A stretch of DNA of 64,000 bases from Microthyrium microscopicum (taxonomy: Eukaryota; Ascomycota; Dothideomycetes; Microthyriales; Microthyriaceae), in NCBI GenBank assembly GCA_010405405.1, contig MU004239.1, forward strand, positions 186,001-250,000. The letters are read 5' to 3'. The position numbers were made by a program, and so were the translations under genes. The notes under the pieces were generated by a model, which did not search any database, was not told the DNA's origin, and worked only from the letters and a program-made list of their open reading frames with translations. Positions within the stretch are counted from its first letter, which is position 1. Every line of letters begins with the position of its first letter. Shown here one piece after another: positions 1 through 9,292 of this stretch.

Positions 1-139
1 GAAGAATATGTCCCTTTCATGAAACAATGAAGCTGATAGAATGCTGAGACAATGCGCACGTATACGACGAATATGACCTTGACCAAAGTGCGGATGATAT
101 CGATGGGTGAGTATATTATACATACCACTGAGTTTGCAC

Positions 140-1040
140 CTAGTTTACTTGAGTTCCATATCCACGAATCCGCTCCGCGAATTGCCACGACTGGTTCTCG
201 AGCTTCTCGTCCAGCTTGAGATTAACCCCTTCCTTCTTGATGACAGCAATGCTGTAGTTATCCAAACTACGAGCATCTCTGTAGAATAAGACCTTCATAC
301 ACTCCTTGATGACCTTGACTGCCTGCTCCTCTGTGACCTGATCCACCGCATCCTCGTCAGGCACGACCTTGCGCATGATTGGCTGAGCAAGATGTGCCCC
401 GTATCCAGTGGCAAGAGAAGGAGAGGAGAAGGTTGTTCCGAGAAGGTCCACGCTTGCCAGGAAGGGCTCGTCGTCGCTGTCAAGACCAGCTACCAGCATG
501 TGATTCCATAGCGGGTCGAACTTTGTGCGGCGGGCGTACATGACTTTGGAGAGGTATGTGTGGACGTTGTCTGCTGAGAAGCCATCGGTATCTTCTTCAT
601 CGGTAGCGTCGTGTTGATAGTTTTCCTTGATGGATAGGGAGTTGAGTAGGCGGTCAAGGTGTTGCATGTCAGATATGTCGCCTCCGAATCCAATGACGGT
701 TCTCTCGTTGAATTTTCGTAGACGCTTGACGTCGGTGAATCGAGCTAGTGAGCCATATGATGCTAAATGACAGTATTAGTACAATGGTTGGAGTAGCTAT
801 GCTGTGGGCTTGCCCAAATTGTCAGTAGCGATGACTACTCCATCTTTGAACTTGATGGCGACGACGGAGGTACCGGTGACGATAGGCGACTGTGTGTGTT
901 GGTTCGGCGCAGGTGCTTGAAGATATCCATGATTGTAAGGACCGTAGACATCGTCTCTAGGCTTACACCTAATTAGCATAATGTTGGTGGATGGCTGAAG
1001 GATAACGTACACGGCCCCAGGTTTCAGGGAAGTGGTTCAT
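140..1040 (-). CDS. PRE4: Proteasome subunit beta type-7 (PRE4-like), 266 aa, three exons
   Basis: Non-catalytic beta7 subunit of the 20S proteasome core, part of the ubiquitin-dependent protein degradation machinery in nucleus and cytosol. Exons are 1040-1011, 961-814 and 762-140; the model gives 266 residues, normal for the family. The N-terminus MNHFPETWGRPRDDVYGPYN is typical of fungal beta7, followed by the core strand GTSVVAIKFKDGVVIATDNL and FNERTVIGFGGDISD. The first exon codes for only ten residues and was placed because the downstream part has no ATG upstream of PRDDVYGPY and a GTACGT donor joins in phase. Intron 2 (813-763) has a GC donor (GCAAGC) instead of GT and ends in TTTAG; a GT donor there would break the conserved DNLASYGSLARF. 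A second proteasome beta gene (PRE7) lies 7 kb away. Identification is firm. Confidence 0.93.
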
Positions 1041-1447
1041 AATGGATTGGAGGAAGCTGGATTGAAGGGAGGATACTTTGCTACAGCTTCCAGCAACAGA
1101 ATAAAGTCAATAGAAGAAGTGGACGGAGTGAGGAATTGGTGCTCGACAATGGTGGTTCAGAGCTTGAGGTTGGAGGGCCAGGCACAGAGAGCTGTCGCGT
1201 TCATCAAGCGAGGGGTCCAAGTAGCGCGCGTCTAATTTTTCCAATCGGAATCCATTGCTCATCTTTGATATCCGCGTTTTATACTTTCATATTCTATTTC
1301 AGTATTACGGAATATAGCAATGAGATGATGAGGTTGATTAATAGATGTCTTTCCAAGGACGGGATCGTGGCCGATGTACGGAGTACATAGTACTGTAGTT
1401 AAGATAATCTGGTTTGCTTTGTTTATGATTGAATTCGCTCAAAATTG
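1041..1447. other. Intergenic, PRE4 promoter side
   Basis: This stretch lies between the PRE4 start and the 3' end of the HCNGP-like gene. Short open frames on the plus strand have no recognisable content. I see no RNA gene or repeat; it should hold the PRE4 promoter and the terminator of the neighbour. Confidence 0.5.
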
Positions 1448-2391
1448 CTACCGCCTCCGCTTAGAATCACCCTCATCATACCTCTGAGACTTCTTGCTTT
1501 TGTAAGCATCTCTATCTACACCTGACATGACTTTCTCTGCCGTACTTCGGTTTCCAGTTGTCCGCTGTCCCGGCGCTTTACTCGTCGCTCCAGCTTCCGC
1601 ACTAGCAACGAAGTCAAGTCGCTCTCGTGGGATTTTCGCCTTGATGTCATCCTTCTTTTTCAACAACTGTTGTTGTGTTTTGTTAAGCTGCTCTCCATAT
1701 GCCCAGGGAGGATATGAAGTAGGGACTGCAAGATCATCTGGTAAAGCTGAAGCATACTGGTCGTAGTCATCCACCCCAGCAAAGCCCATGAGCTTTTGAA
1801 GGAGAGCTGGGTTGCGCAGAGCAGGTGAATCTTCTAGCTTAGTGTTGAAATGAACACCTTCCTTTTTGAGCTCAAGAAAGTGCGCAAACTTCTTGTTGGC
1901 TTGTTGTGGAGGGGATGATGGTGGTGATTCGGGAATGCTGAAATTTGGCACAGGAGGCATGGTGAGGCTTCGGACTAAAGTTTGGGTTGCAGAGTATGGA
2001 GATAATGGTGTCAGTTGCTCATGATCTTGGCTATTCGGTTCTGACTGCGGCATTGCTGGTCCAAGAGATGGGCCTGTTTGGACATTTTCGAGTGGCTCTG
2101 GTTCGGCATCGCGCATTTCGACATCCTTTATTGGCTCTGTTGAAGGAGCCGGTACTGGCTCTGGCTTATCGGCTATACGATGATATGAGCTCAGATTCAT
2201 GTCTAGCAGACAGTTTTACTCACAAATTGTGGTTTTTGCTATCGCCGCAGTGTTGCTCGCCTGCGTTGTGTTTGTCTAATGTGAGGCTGTTAGTAGCCAT
2301 CTTGATCCTGATTCCTGTCTAAAATTAGGTCAGACTCTACCTCAGAAGCATCTTCCTCATCACTACTTCCATAGTCAACAATCCCTATCAT
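1448..2391 (-). CDS. SAP30BP/HCNGP-like protein, 275 aa, three exons
   Basis: Member of the HCNGP (SAP30-binding protein) family, nuclear proteins linked in other organisms to transcription and pre-mRNA splicing. Exons are 2391-2341, 2275-2224 and 2172-1448. The N-terminus MIGIVDYGSSDEEDASE is the usual acidic start of the family. The middle (residues about 40-110) is Pro/Glu/Ser-rich and looks disordered. The HCNGP core follows: KKFAHFLELKKEGVHFNTKL, then NPALLQKLMGFAGVDDYDQY and LPDDLAVPTSYPPWAYGEQL, ending in a basic tail (SKKSQRYDEGDSKRRR). Intron 1 contains CTAAC 10 nt before its ATTAG acceptor; intron 2 has a GTGAGT donor. The phases 0 and 1 close across both. A start at 2200 would drop the conserved acidic N-terminus, so I prefer the three-exon model. 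Confidence 0.8.
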
Positions 2392-2634
2392 ATTGCCTCT
2401 TGGTATGTAGCTATGGAAACAAGCGGTGATTGCTACGAAAAAGAAAAGTTGACACAATGAAGTGGATCGTTACAATTTGCGATTGGCAGATGTTCTCTTA
2501 CTGGTAACTAGCCCCGCCACACAGAACGACACACTTCCAACTGTAGTGTGCAAACAAGGAAGATTTCTCTTGACATCTTCCTTCCAAGGTTTATATTTGA
2601 TATATTGATGTACGCAAAAATCTAAGTCTATCTA

Positions 2635-3876
2635 CTAGACACCTTGAATCACTGACCTGCGTATTCCGACAAAATTGAAGAATTTAGGAGCATCAGTATC
2701 CGAAGCTCGACCTGTGCTTGTAATGAGCGACCGCGGGAGGCGTAACCTTATATAGTCTTTCCCAACAAACTGGATTTTGAATTTGAACCGTCCATCAGGA
2801 CACTGCCCCTTCGGAAACACTGTTTTGATTTTCTTGCGCCGAGCTTGTTCAGGTAGCATGAACTCCGACGAGAGGAGGAAGCAAAGATCTTCGACATTTA
2901 GGCAAGCACGAATCGCTCTTGATGCTTCTACGCGGTTCGGGCGGAACTTGGGCATAGGAACCACATCGCCACACTCGTCCGGGTATTGAAAGTCAAGGTA
3001 ATGGTGGGGATGGTAGAAGTCGAGCGTATAACCGTCGTAATAGTTGGTTTTGAAAAGGTCGGTTGAGAATAGGTAGAATCCTTGTCGAGCGAAATCTTTC
3101 ATAGACAGATCCTCGCCTTTCGCTCCACTCTCTCTACGAGCCTTTAAAGAATCGTAGATTCTTTTCACCTTATTCATATGAAACTCCTCATCTATCAGCG
3201 CGCGCGCTTGTGCCTTCTTGTCGTATTCTTCTCCTTCTTTGATGACTCGCTTTAGAGCTTCGCGCTTCGTCTTATGATGGTGATATTTCTCATTGAGCCT
3301 TTCAATGAGAACTACAGGGGCTCTTGGTTCACAGTCGCAATCTGAGTAGTCGAAATCGCAGTCGCAGTCCGAGTCATCGGGATCGCATTGACATTTGATT
3401 TTTTCCTTCTCGTCGTCCTGGAGTGAGTCCTCATCTGAATAATCTTCTGGCTCACACTCACAGTCCGAATCGTCGGAACCACAGAAGCAGTCTTCGTCTT
3501 CCGGATGGCACAAGCACCTGGTCTTGTCATCCTCATCTGCCTGGGGTGAGTCCACGTTCACCATAGGGGAATCCTCGTCAACACTGGGTGGATCCTCGTC
3601 TACCTCAGATGAGTCTTCAGGATCTCCGGGTTCTTCATCACTCAATGATGAGTCTTCGCCTATCTCAGAAAGATCCTCATCATAAATGTTTTTACCTCGG
3701 TATATGTTGGCAGGAGGCTGACATCCACGTTTACAGTAGCAATCTTGGTGCGTCGCATAACAACCTTCCCGAACGATCCGCTGAAACCAAGGCGGAAATT
3801 CAGTGATGTCGCGACGAAGCCTTTTTCGGACACCTGCTGAGCGAGGTTGTAAAGCGTCGGCCTGGGATTGAGGCAT
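2635..3876 (-). CDS. Cys-rich acidic paralogue 1 of a tandem triplet (two CxC modules), 413 aa
   Basis: I do not recognise this family; it is one of three neighbouring genes on the same strand. The start at 3876 (MPQSQADALQP) was chosen because it aligns with the starts of the other two; an open frame continues upstream to 4170 without similarity. Order of parts: basic N-terminus, TEFPPWFQ motif (residues 26-31), a short Cys cluster near 39-52, the shared NIYDEDLSEIGED, then a very acidic Ser/Asp/Glu stretch with two modules of three CxC pairs nine residues apart (121-141 and 162-182). The basic KRIYDSLKARRESGAKGE motif and QGFYLFSTDLFKTNYYDGY follow, and a C-terminal part with FKFKIQFVGKDYIRLRLPRS. 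The paralogues carry only one CxC module, so this copy has duplicated it. Metal binding is an inference from the Cys pattern. Confidence 0.75.
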   Translation of the reverse strand: MPQSQADALQPRSAGVRKRLRRDITEFPPWFQRIVREGCYATHQDCYCKRGCQPPANIYRGKNIYDEDLSEIGEDSSLSDEEPGDPEDSSEVDEDPPSVDEDSPMVNVDSPQADEDDKTRCLCHPEDEDCFCGSDDSDCECEPEDYSDEDSLQDDEKEKIKCQCDPDDSDCDCDFDYSDCDCEPRAPVVLIERLNEKYHHHKTKREALKRVIKEGEEYDKKAQARALIDEEFHMNKVKRIYDSLKARRESGAKGEDLSMKDFARQGFYLFSTDLFKTNYYDGYTLDFYHPHHYLDFQYPDECGDVVPMPKFRPNRVEASRAIRACLNVEDLCFLLSSEFMLPEQARRKKIKTVFPKGQCPDGRFKFKIQFVGKDYIRLRLPRSLITSTGRASDTDAPKFFNFVGIRRSVIQGV

Positions 3877-4413
3877 GCCAACGGCTGGCAAAGTGGGGTG
3901 CGACACGAGATTGACCTGGGCCTTGGTTGGAGCTCCGAATTTGCAACTCGTTCGATGAGCGAGGGTTGCAGACAAGCTGAACACTAAATTGAACGAATTT
4001 AGGAGATTCAAGCAATAACGCGTAACTGTCAATGGGGAAGAAGTCGAAGGGAAGGAGGAGGAAGTTAGATGTTGAAAGCGACCAGCTCGGAGCTCAGGGT
4101 CAATGAGAAATCCGAAGCTAGCAACGATGTGATCTTGCTGTGATCGAGACCGAACAGGCCAACTCGCCAAACCAGTAAGCTGACCAATTGTTTAGAAATT
4201 TAGTCTTTGAATTTCTGAACAGTTGTATGGAATCGAAACTAAAGCCCATTTCATTTCTGACTGAGTACATTTTGGTAGGCAGTTGAAAACCCAGCCTTGC
4301 CAGCTACATGCCCGTTATCGAAGATGGAATCCCGGATTTTCGAAATAGCACATGTGAAACTAGAGTATTGTAGATGAAGATCCGAAAGCATATATTGGTC
4401 TTCTAGCCAACTA
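3877..4413. other. Intergenic between Cys-rich paralogues 1 and 2
   Basis: An open frame extends upstream of 3876 here but its translation has no counterpart in the paralogues, so I treat it as 5' leader or promoter. Nothing else recognisable is present. Confidence 0.45.
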
Positions 4414-5676
4414 TCATGCTTCGTCCTCATCTGAACTCCAGTCTGAATCAGCTCTAGGGCGATAGATGTCTTGTTGCACCGGCACACCATGCAAAACGCC
4501 TACAAGTTCAAGCATTTCGGGTCCATTGGTTGCGTCTCCTTCAGTGAACGCCCCTTGTTCAATGAAGAAACTGCGCGAAATGCGTAATTTTAGGCATCTC
4601 TTTCCGAGGAACTGAATGGTCATTTTGTGGTGGCCCAGTTGCTCCTTTGGGTTTCTGCCATAATTACTCTCAATAATTGGAGCAACCACATGCTTGCGAC
4701 TTGCTCGTTTTGGCAGTCTGAAGTCTCTAGATGTACTAGAATACAGACCATCTGTGAACCCCAGCGATGCGGAAAGCATTCTCGACTTGCCTATACGCTC
4801 CCCTCTTTTGAGATCCTCACTGTCGACGGCCCTGGGTAAGTCGAATTCTATGTAGTGATTGGGTGTATAGTGCTCTTCGTCATAACTGTCCCATAGTTCA
4901 AGCTCAGACTCATCTGGATAGTTGGCTCTGACTAGATCCGAGGAGTATAGTTGGAAGCGCTGATAGAGGATCTCTTGGAACGGGGTCTTCTTACCCTTCT
5001 CTCCAGTTTTCCTCCTTGTCTTCAAAGAGTCGTAAACTGATTTTACCCTGTCTTCGTAGGCCTCCAGCTCGTCCAATAATCCAGTCCTCGCCTTGTCAAT
5101 TATTGCTTGTCTTTTGGCCTCGACCCTCTCTTCTCTAGCCAACTCTCTAGCCTCAGCTCTTTCTCTTTGTCTTTTTAGTCTCGCTGCTTCTTCCACTGCG
5201 AACACTGCGGCGCCCTTCTCTCGTATATCCTTGAGTCTCCTTAGTTCAAGTTGGCGCTCTTCACGCTCCTTGTTGAATTCATCAAATTGCTCGCACAGAG
5301 TACCTGCGTGTGATATCTCGTCATCGTCTTGTCGCTCCTCACACTCGCAATTCGGATCATCAAGATCACACTCGCATCGCGAAGCATACGTATCACAATA
5401 ACAATTGTAGTCTGGACTCAGGTCTGGTAAAGTCCAATCGTCGCCGAGTTCTGATAGGTCTTCATCATAGATGTTCTCTGGGGCGCTGCATTTGGGGCAG
5501 TCGCAGTCTAGTTTGCCGCGGTCCCGACGACAGAATGAGCCGCCGTAGAAAGGGTCTTTGGCGTAGTCGTGCCGAAGCGCTGTTTGGAACCAAGATGGGA
5601 AGTCACGAACTTGACTACGCCGCTTCTGAACGCGTGCAGGTTTTGGTTTCAGGGGGTCTTGCGTAGATCTGGTCAT
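4414..5676 (-). CDS. Cys-rich acidic paralogue 2 of the tandem triplet, 420 aa
   Basis: Second member of the unrecognised family. I place the start at 5676 (MTRSTQDPLKP) because it aligns with the start of paralogues 1 and 3; an in-frame ATG ten codons upstream (5706) is the alternative. Parts in order: basic stretch, VRDFPSWFQTALRHD, a Cys cluster (SFCRRDRGKLDCDCPKC), NIYDEDLSELGDD, one CxC-x6-CxC-x6-CxC module (about residues 92-112 from the chosen start), a long charged segment rich in Glu/Arg/Lys that should form a coiled coil (about 130-215), KSVYDSLKTRRKTGEKGKK, QRFQLYSSDLVRANYPDESE, HYTPNHYIEFDLPRA, and the C-terminal MTIQFLGKRCLKLRISRSFF with GVLHGV. The coiled coil is longer than in paralogue 1. 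The tail adds an acidic SDWSSDEDEA. No introns. Function unknown. Confidence 0.78.
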   Translation of the reverse strand: MTRSTQDPLKPKPARVQKRRSQVRDFPSWFQTALRHDYAKDPFYGGSFCRRDRGKLDCDCPKCSAPENIYDEDLSELGDDWTLPDLSPDYNCYCDTYASRCECDLDDPNCECEERQDDDEISHAGTLCEQFDEFNKEREERQLELRRLKDIREKGAAVFAVEEAARLKRQRERAEARELAREERVEAKRQAIIDKARTGLLDELEAYEDRVKSVYDSLKTRRKTGEKGKKTPFQEILYQRFQLYSSDLVRANYPDESELELWDSYDEEHYTPNHYIEFDLPRAVDSEDLKRGERIGKSRMLSASLGFTDGLYSSTSRDFRLPKRASRKHVVAPIIESNYGRNPKEQLGHHKMTIQFLGKRCLKLRISRSFFIEQGAFTEGDATNGPEMLELVGVLHGVPVQQDIYRPRADSDWSSDEDEA

Positions 5677-5706
5677 TTTGCAGCTCCTCTGGTGCCCCGG
5701 TGTCAT

Positions 5707-6548
5707 GAGAAGATGTATCTAAGTGATGACAATTCGGACGGGTATAAGAAAGTGATATCGTATCAGGGCCGAATGGAAAGAGGAGACAAAGAGAACGGTG
5801 GGAATAGTGGATGATGAAAATGCCGACTGATTAAGAATTGGGACTTGGTGACAGGATTAAGCTTGGACCATAGCGAGGACGCGCGACGCGCGACGTGACG
5901 AGAAGAGAATTACATTAGGTTAGATCACATCGGCGATCGCGGATTAGATCCGCGAATGGAGGCGTTGACGACGCTGTAAAATTATGTGAGCGGGTTTTGA
6001 AAGTAGTAGGGCCTAACTTTGAACTGAGCTATTCATCCTCTTCATATCCGTAGTTGAGTCTACTCCAGGACAATCCTTTCGCAAACATCGTGTCATTTCA
6101 ATTCCTCCTTTTGCTAATGCACCACGCACCACGCACCATGCAAGACCCTTACAATGTCGTTCATTCGAAGGGGCACTGCTTGCATGATCATCGAACTTGC
6201 CCTTTGGCCGAACAAAATACCTCCGCGGAAGACGTGGGCGTCGCATCTTTTTTCGATAAACTGATTACTTTCAGGTTAATGGTCCTTGTCATAGGTATAT
6301 GCTTCATCATGCTTTTTCTGGGTAACCACGACCCATAACTCACTTGTTTTGTCGGGGCTTATACGACGAAATCGTCATCATTAAGGGTTCCAGCAAAGTC
6401 AAGCTATGCAGGTAACAATTTGAAGTCCTGTTAATGCTGTCGTTCACCGACTGACAATCCGCGTTGTCCATCATGGGCACGCATCCTCCGTAATCAATGA
6501 CCATACTCTGCCGCTGCTTTCACTCACATGTATGAAGCGGTGATATCC
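5707..6548. other. Intergenic, about 840 bp
   Basis: The stretch holds the upstream region of paralogue 2 and the 3' flank of paralogue 3. A 94-codon plus-strand frame at 6054-6338 has a hydrophobic tail but no support as a gene. Short CpG-rich runs (GACGCGCGACGCGCGACGTGACG-like, cut here by positions 5879-5902) are present. No RNA gene or element seen. Confidence 0.4.
5859..5871 (-). promoter_or_regulatory. Shared upstream 13-mer of Cys-rich paralogue 2
   Basis: AAGCTTGGACCAT (plus-strand reading) lies 183 bp upstream of the paralogue 2 start and recurs exactly upstream of paralogue 3 at 7895-7907, at 162 bp. It may be a common regulatory site or simply leftover similarity from duplication. 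Confidence 0.35.
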
Positions 6549-7733
6549 TCAAGTCGCCGGGCCGTGCCACACGCCACAGAATTCTAGCACGTCGGGAATG
6601 TGATCGTCGGGGATGATGATCCGGTCAAACAAAGCCTTTTGTATATGTAGCTTCAAGCAACGCTTTCCAATGAACTGGATACTGACATCGTACTTTCCTT
6701 CATCGGCTCTGACTTTTCGAGCTTTGCGCCGAGCTCTTTTTGGAAGCTTGAAATTGGCCGTACCGAATACAGGAGTATCATGGATGACAATCCTGGCGCA
6801 AAGCACTCTAGACTTTCCTTCCGGTTCTTCTTGTTCTTCGCATGCGGAGTCTTTAGAAAGAAGCAATTCCACCTCATGTATCTGATCGGAAAATTGAACG
6901 GGTGGATAGGCATCATCATACGAGTCGAACTTGACCATGTCTGAGGAGTACAATCGGAATCTTTGACCAACCATGTCCTTGAATGGAAGCTTTTCACCCT
7001 TTTCGCCTGCTTTTCGAGAGTCTTTCAGAGTTGCGTACACAGCTTGTACTTTCTTCTCATATGATTCGTTCTGAGCTAGCAGTTCAGCCTTGGCCGTCTC
7101 GAATTTTTCTACCTTCCTAGCTTTTGCTTTCTCTCGTCTTGCTAAGTGATTGCTCTTCACCGTTGCACATTTGGCTTGATAAGCCTTTTCGCCATTCTTT
7201 TTGATGAACTTCCCAATCTTCAGCTCTCGTTTTCGTTTCTCGCGAGAAAAGTTATGGTTATCGTATTCTTCATAGAGGCTACCAGCATGTGACCAATTAT
7301 CCTCCTCCTCTAGCAAGCAGTCGCATTCCGAGTCTTTAGGACCACACTTACAATCCCAAGCATCTATATCACAATAGCATGCGATGGCTTCTCTTTCGTC
7401 TTCGTTTGCAGACAGATTCATATCCTGTTCTATCTCGGACAGGGTCAATTCTTCATCTAATCCAGACATGTGGTTGTCGTAGATGTTTGTGGGAGTCTTG
7501 CAACTCAGGCATTTGCAAGCCCTGGCAGGGCCTCGTGAGGAGCCTTCACAGTCCCAATGGTCATAGCGACGACAGAATTCAGCACCACCACCAAAATTCG
7601 TGCTGTGATTAAATGTGTATTGCATGGCGACTTTCAACCAAGCTGGGAAGTCATCGATTGTGCTTCGTCGCTTGGTGGGGTCTTTGGGTTTGGATGGTCG
7701 GCTTTCTGGGTCGAAAAGCCGGAATCGAGGCAT
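6549..7733 (-). CDS. Cys-rich acidic paralogue 3 of the tandem triplet, 394 aa
   Basis: Third member of the unrecognised family. Starts at 7733 (MPRFRLFDPESRPSKP). Parts in order: basic N-terminus with KRRSTIDDFPAWLKVAMQYT, Cys cluster (EFCRRYDHWDCEG and ACKCLSC), NIYDNHMSGLDEELTLSE, one CxC-x6-CxC-x6-CxC module at residues 119-139, a Lys/Glu/Arg-rich coiled-coil-like segment (about 160-230), QAVYATLKDSRKAGEKGEK, GQRFRLYSSDMVKFDSYDD, FKLPKRARRKARKVRADEG and the C-terminal DVSIQFIGKRCLKLHIQKAL with EFCGVWHG. It is intron-less and faces away from PRE7, with which it shares a 336-bp divergent upstream region. The conserved blocks outside the Cys module show that the three genes are paralogues and not just similar in composition. 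Confidence 0.78.
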   Translation of the reverse strand: MPRFRLFDPESRPSKPKDPTKRRSTIDDFPAWLKVAMQYTFNHSTNFGGGAEFCRRYDHWDCEGSSRGPARACKCLSCKTPTNIYDNHMSGLDEELTLSEIEQDMNLSANEDEREAIACYCDIDAWDCKCGPKDSECDCLLEEEDNWSHAGSLYEEYDNHNFSREKRKRELKIGKFIKKNGEKAYQAKCATVKSNHLARREKAKARKVEKFETAKAELLAQNESYEKKVQAVYATLKDSRKAGEKGEKLPFKDMVGQRFRLYSSDMVKFDSYDDAYPPVQFSDQIHEVELLLSKDSACEEQEEPEGKSRVLCARIVIHDTPVFGTANFKLPKRARRKARKVRADEGKYDVSIQFIGKRCLKLHIQKALFDRIIIPDDHIPDVLEFCGVWHGPAT

Positions 7734-8069
7734 CGCGCTGAGCTTCTTAAGACTGAATGCAGAGTTGGAAGCAGTATACTAGCTATTGTCGCCCGTCAAT
7801 TGGAAATGGCAAAGTCACCGATACAAACTTTTTGGCAGAGGGTGAGTTGAGGTTAGGAGCTCACAAAGGTCGTAAAATATTAAAGCTTGGACTAAAGCTT
7901 GGACCATGCCTCATCCACGTCAACTCTGGAGGCCTTCAAAGCTCCAGACATCCCTCCCACCGAGCTTCATGCAACCACAACCAAAACATCCATCGACTCT
8001 GCTCACAAGCCCCAATACAACCTATAGCTCCCATATACAAGCCTCCTTCCATCCCGCTGCATAGTCATC
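7734..8069. promoter_or_regulatory. Divergent promoter region between paralogue 3 and PRE7
   Basis: Both flanking genes read outward from this 336-bp stretch. It contains two copies of AAGCTTGGAC, at 7883-7892 and within 7895-7907, and a C-rich, pyrimidine-rich run before the PRE7 ATG. No yeast-type GGTGGCAAA proteasome box was seen by eye. Confidence 0.45.
7895..7907 (-). promoter_or_regulatory. Shared upstream 13-mer of Cys-rich paralogue 3
   Basis: AAGCTTGGACCAT, identical to 5859-5871. A partial copy (AAGCTTGGAC) starts 12 bp earlier. See the entry for paralogue 2. Confidence 0.35.
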
Positions 8070-8910
8070 ATGGCGTCCATATTACCAGGCGCTCCACAAG
8101 AGGGCATTGGATACTCCTTCTCACAAGCTGCCCCAAACGCCGCTTCAGAACCCAGACAGCACTCTTTCTACCCGTAGGTATATCTAATTTGCTCACTATT
8201 TCAGAATCTCACATCTATGCAGCTACTCAGACAATGGCGGAACCTCTCTAGGCATCAGCGGTACTGATTTCACCATCATGGCGGCCGACACTCGTAACGT
8301 CTCCGGCTACAGCATCAATACCCGCTATTCACCCCGTCTATACCTCATTGGTGGCGAAGGTCCAGAGAACAAAGGTGCCCGCATCGTGCTATCAGTAGTC
8401 GGCTTCACAGCTGATGGCTCCGCGCTGAAAGAGCGTCTTGACAACATCGTCAAGATGTACAAATATCACCACGGCAAGCCCATGAGTGTCTCCGCCTGCG
8501 CACAACGACTGAGCCATCTACTCTACAGCAAGCGATTCTTCCCCTTCTACGTGTCAGCAATCCTAGGTGGCTTGGATGAGGAGGGCAAGGGTGCACTGTA
8601 CAGCTACGATTATGTGGGCAGCTATGAAAGAGAGCAGTGTCGGTCTGCTGGTGCCGCATCTAGTTTGATCATGCCGTTCCTCGACAATCAGGTCAACTTC
8701 AAAAATCAGTATCAACCTGGTAGTGGAACTGGCCACAACCTGCAAGCAGTCGTCGCAGAGCCATTGCCGCGAGAACGAGTCACTCAATTGGTTAGAGACG
8801 CATTTACGAGTGCCGTGGAGCGACATATCGAGGTTGGTGATGGATTACAGATGATGATCATCACAAAAGATGGTGTTCAGGAGAAGTATGTCGAGTTGAA
8901 AAAGGATTAG
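8070..8910 (+). CDS. PRE7: Proteasome subunit beta type-6 (PRE7-like), 263 aa, two exons
   Basis: Non-catalytic beta6 subunit (PSMB1/Pre7) of the 20S proteasome. Exons are 8070-8173 and 8223-8910, joined by a 49-bp intron with a GTAGGT donor; phase 2 closes to give FYPYSDNGGTSLGISGTDFT. The mature core begins near GGTSLGISGTDFTIMAADTR, followed by GYSINTRYSPRLYLIGGEG and LSHLLYSKRFFPFYVSAILG, all characteristic of beta6. Length is normal for the fungal protein. It lies close to PRE4 (beta7), its direct neighbour in the beta ring, but the genes are on opposite strands and separated by four unrelated genes, so co-regulation cannot be claimed from position. Confidence 0.94.
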
Positions 8911-9292
8911 TCGCGTTTAGCGGTCACCCTTGGTATTTTACGACCAAAGTCAATCAAAGCATTAGCGAATCAAATGCTTACGTTCATGCTCCCTCGAGCA
9001 ACGCCAAATCGTGACACCGCCTGACCCCTTTATTGCATGATAGGTTTGCATGTCTCAACAGACCAGCTCATTCTTCCTTGCCCAGATTAGCAGGTTGTCA
9101 CCGAACAAATTTGAGCTAAAGTGTCAGTCCTATGATTGTGTCAAGACTAAATTATCATTTCAGGCCTGTCTAAGTACCTATGTATGTACGTACCATAGGA
9201 CTGTCTCAACAACCCGCGAGCTAGAACATATAGCTAGTCGTAGCCCCAGACCATACTTCGTCATAACTACACATCTATCTCATGACTACAAT
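8911..9292. other. Intergenic
   Basis: Convergent 3' flanks of PRE7 and the Gly-rich gene. Nothing recognisable beyond probable terminators. Confidence 0.4.

Noticed and set aside
2635-4170. Longer start for Cys-rich paralogue 1 at 4170
   Set aside because: The extra 98 residues have no match in the two paralogues, whose starts align with 3876.
6054-6338. 94-codon plus-strand frame with a hydrophobic C-terminus
   Set aside because: No recognisable motif, poor codon structure and no neighbour support; treated as chance.
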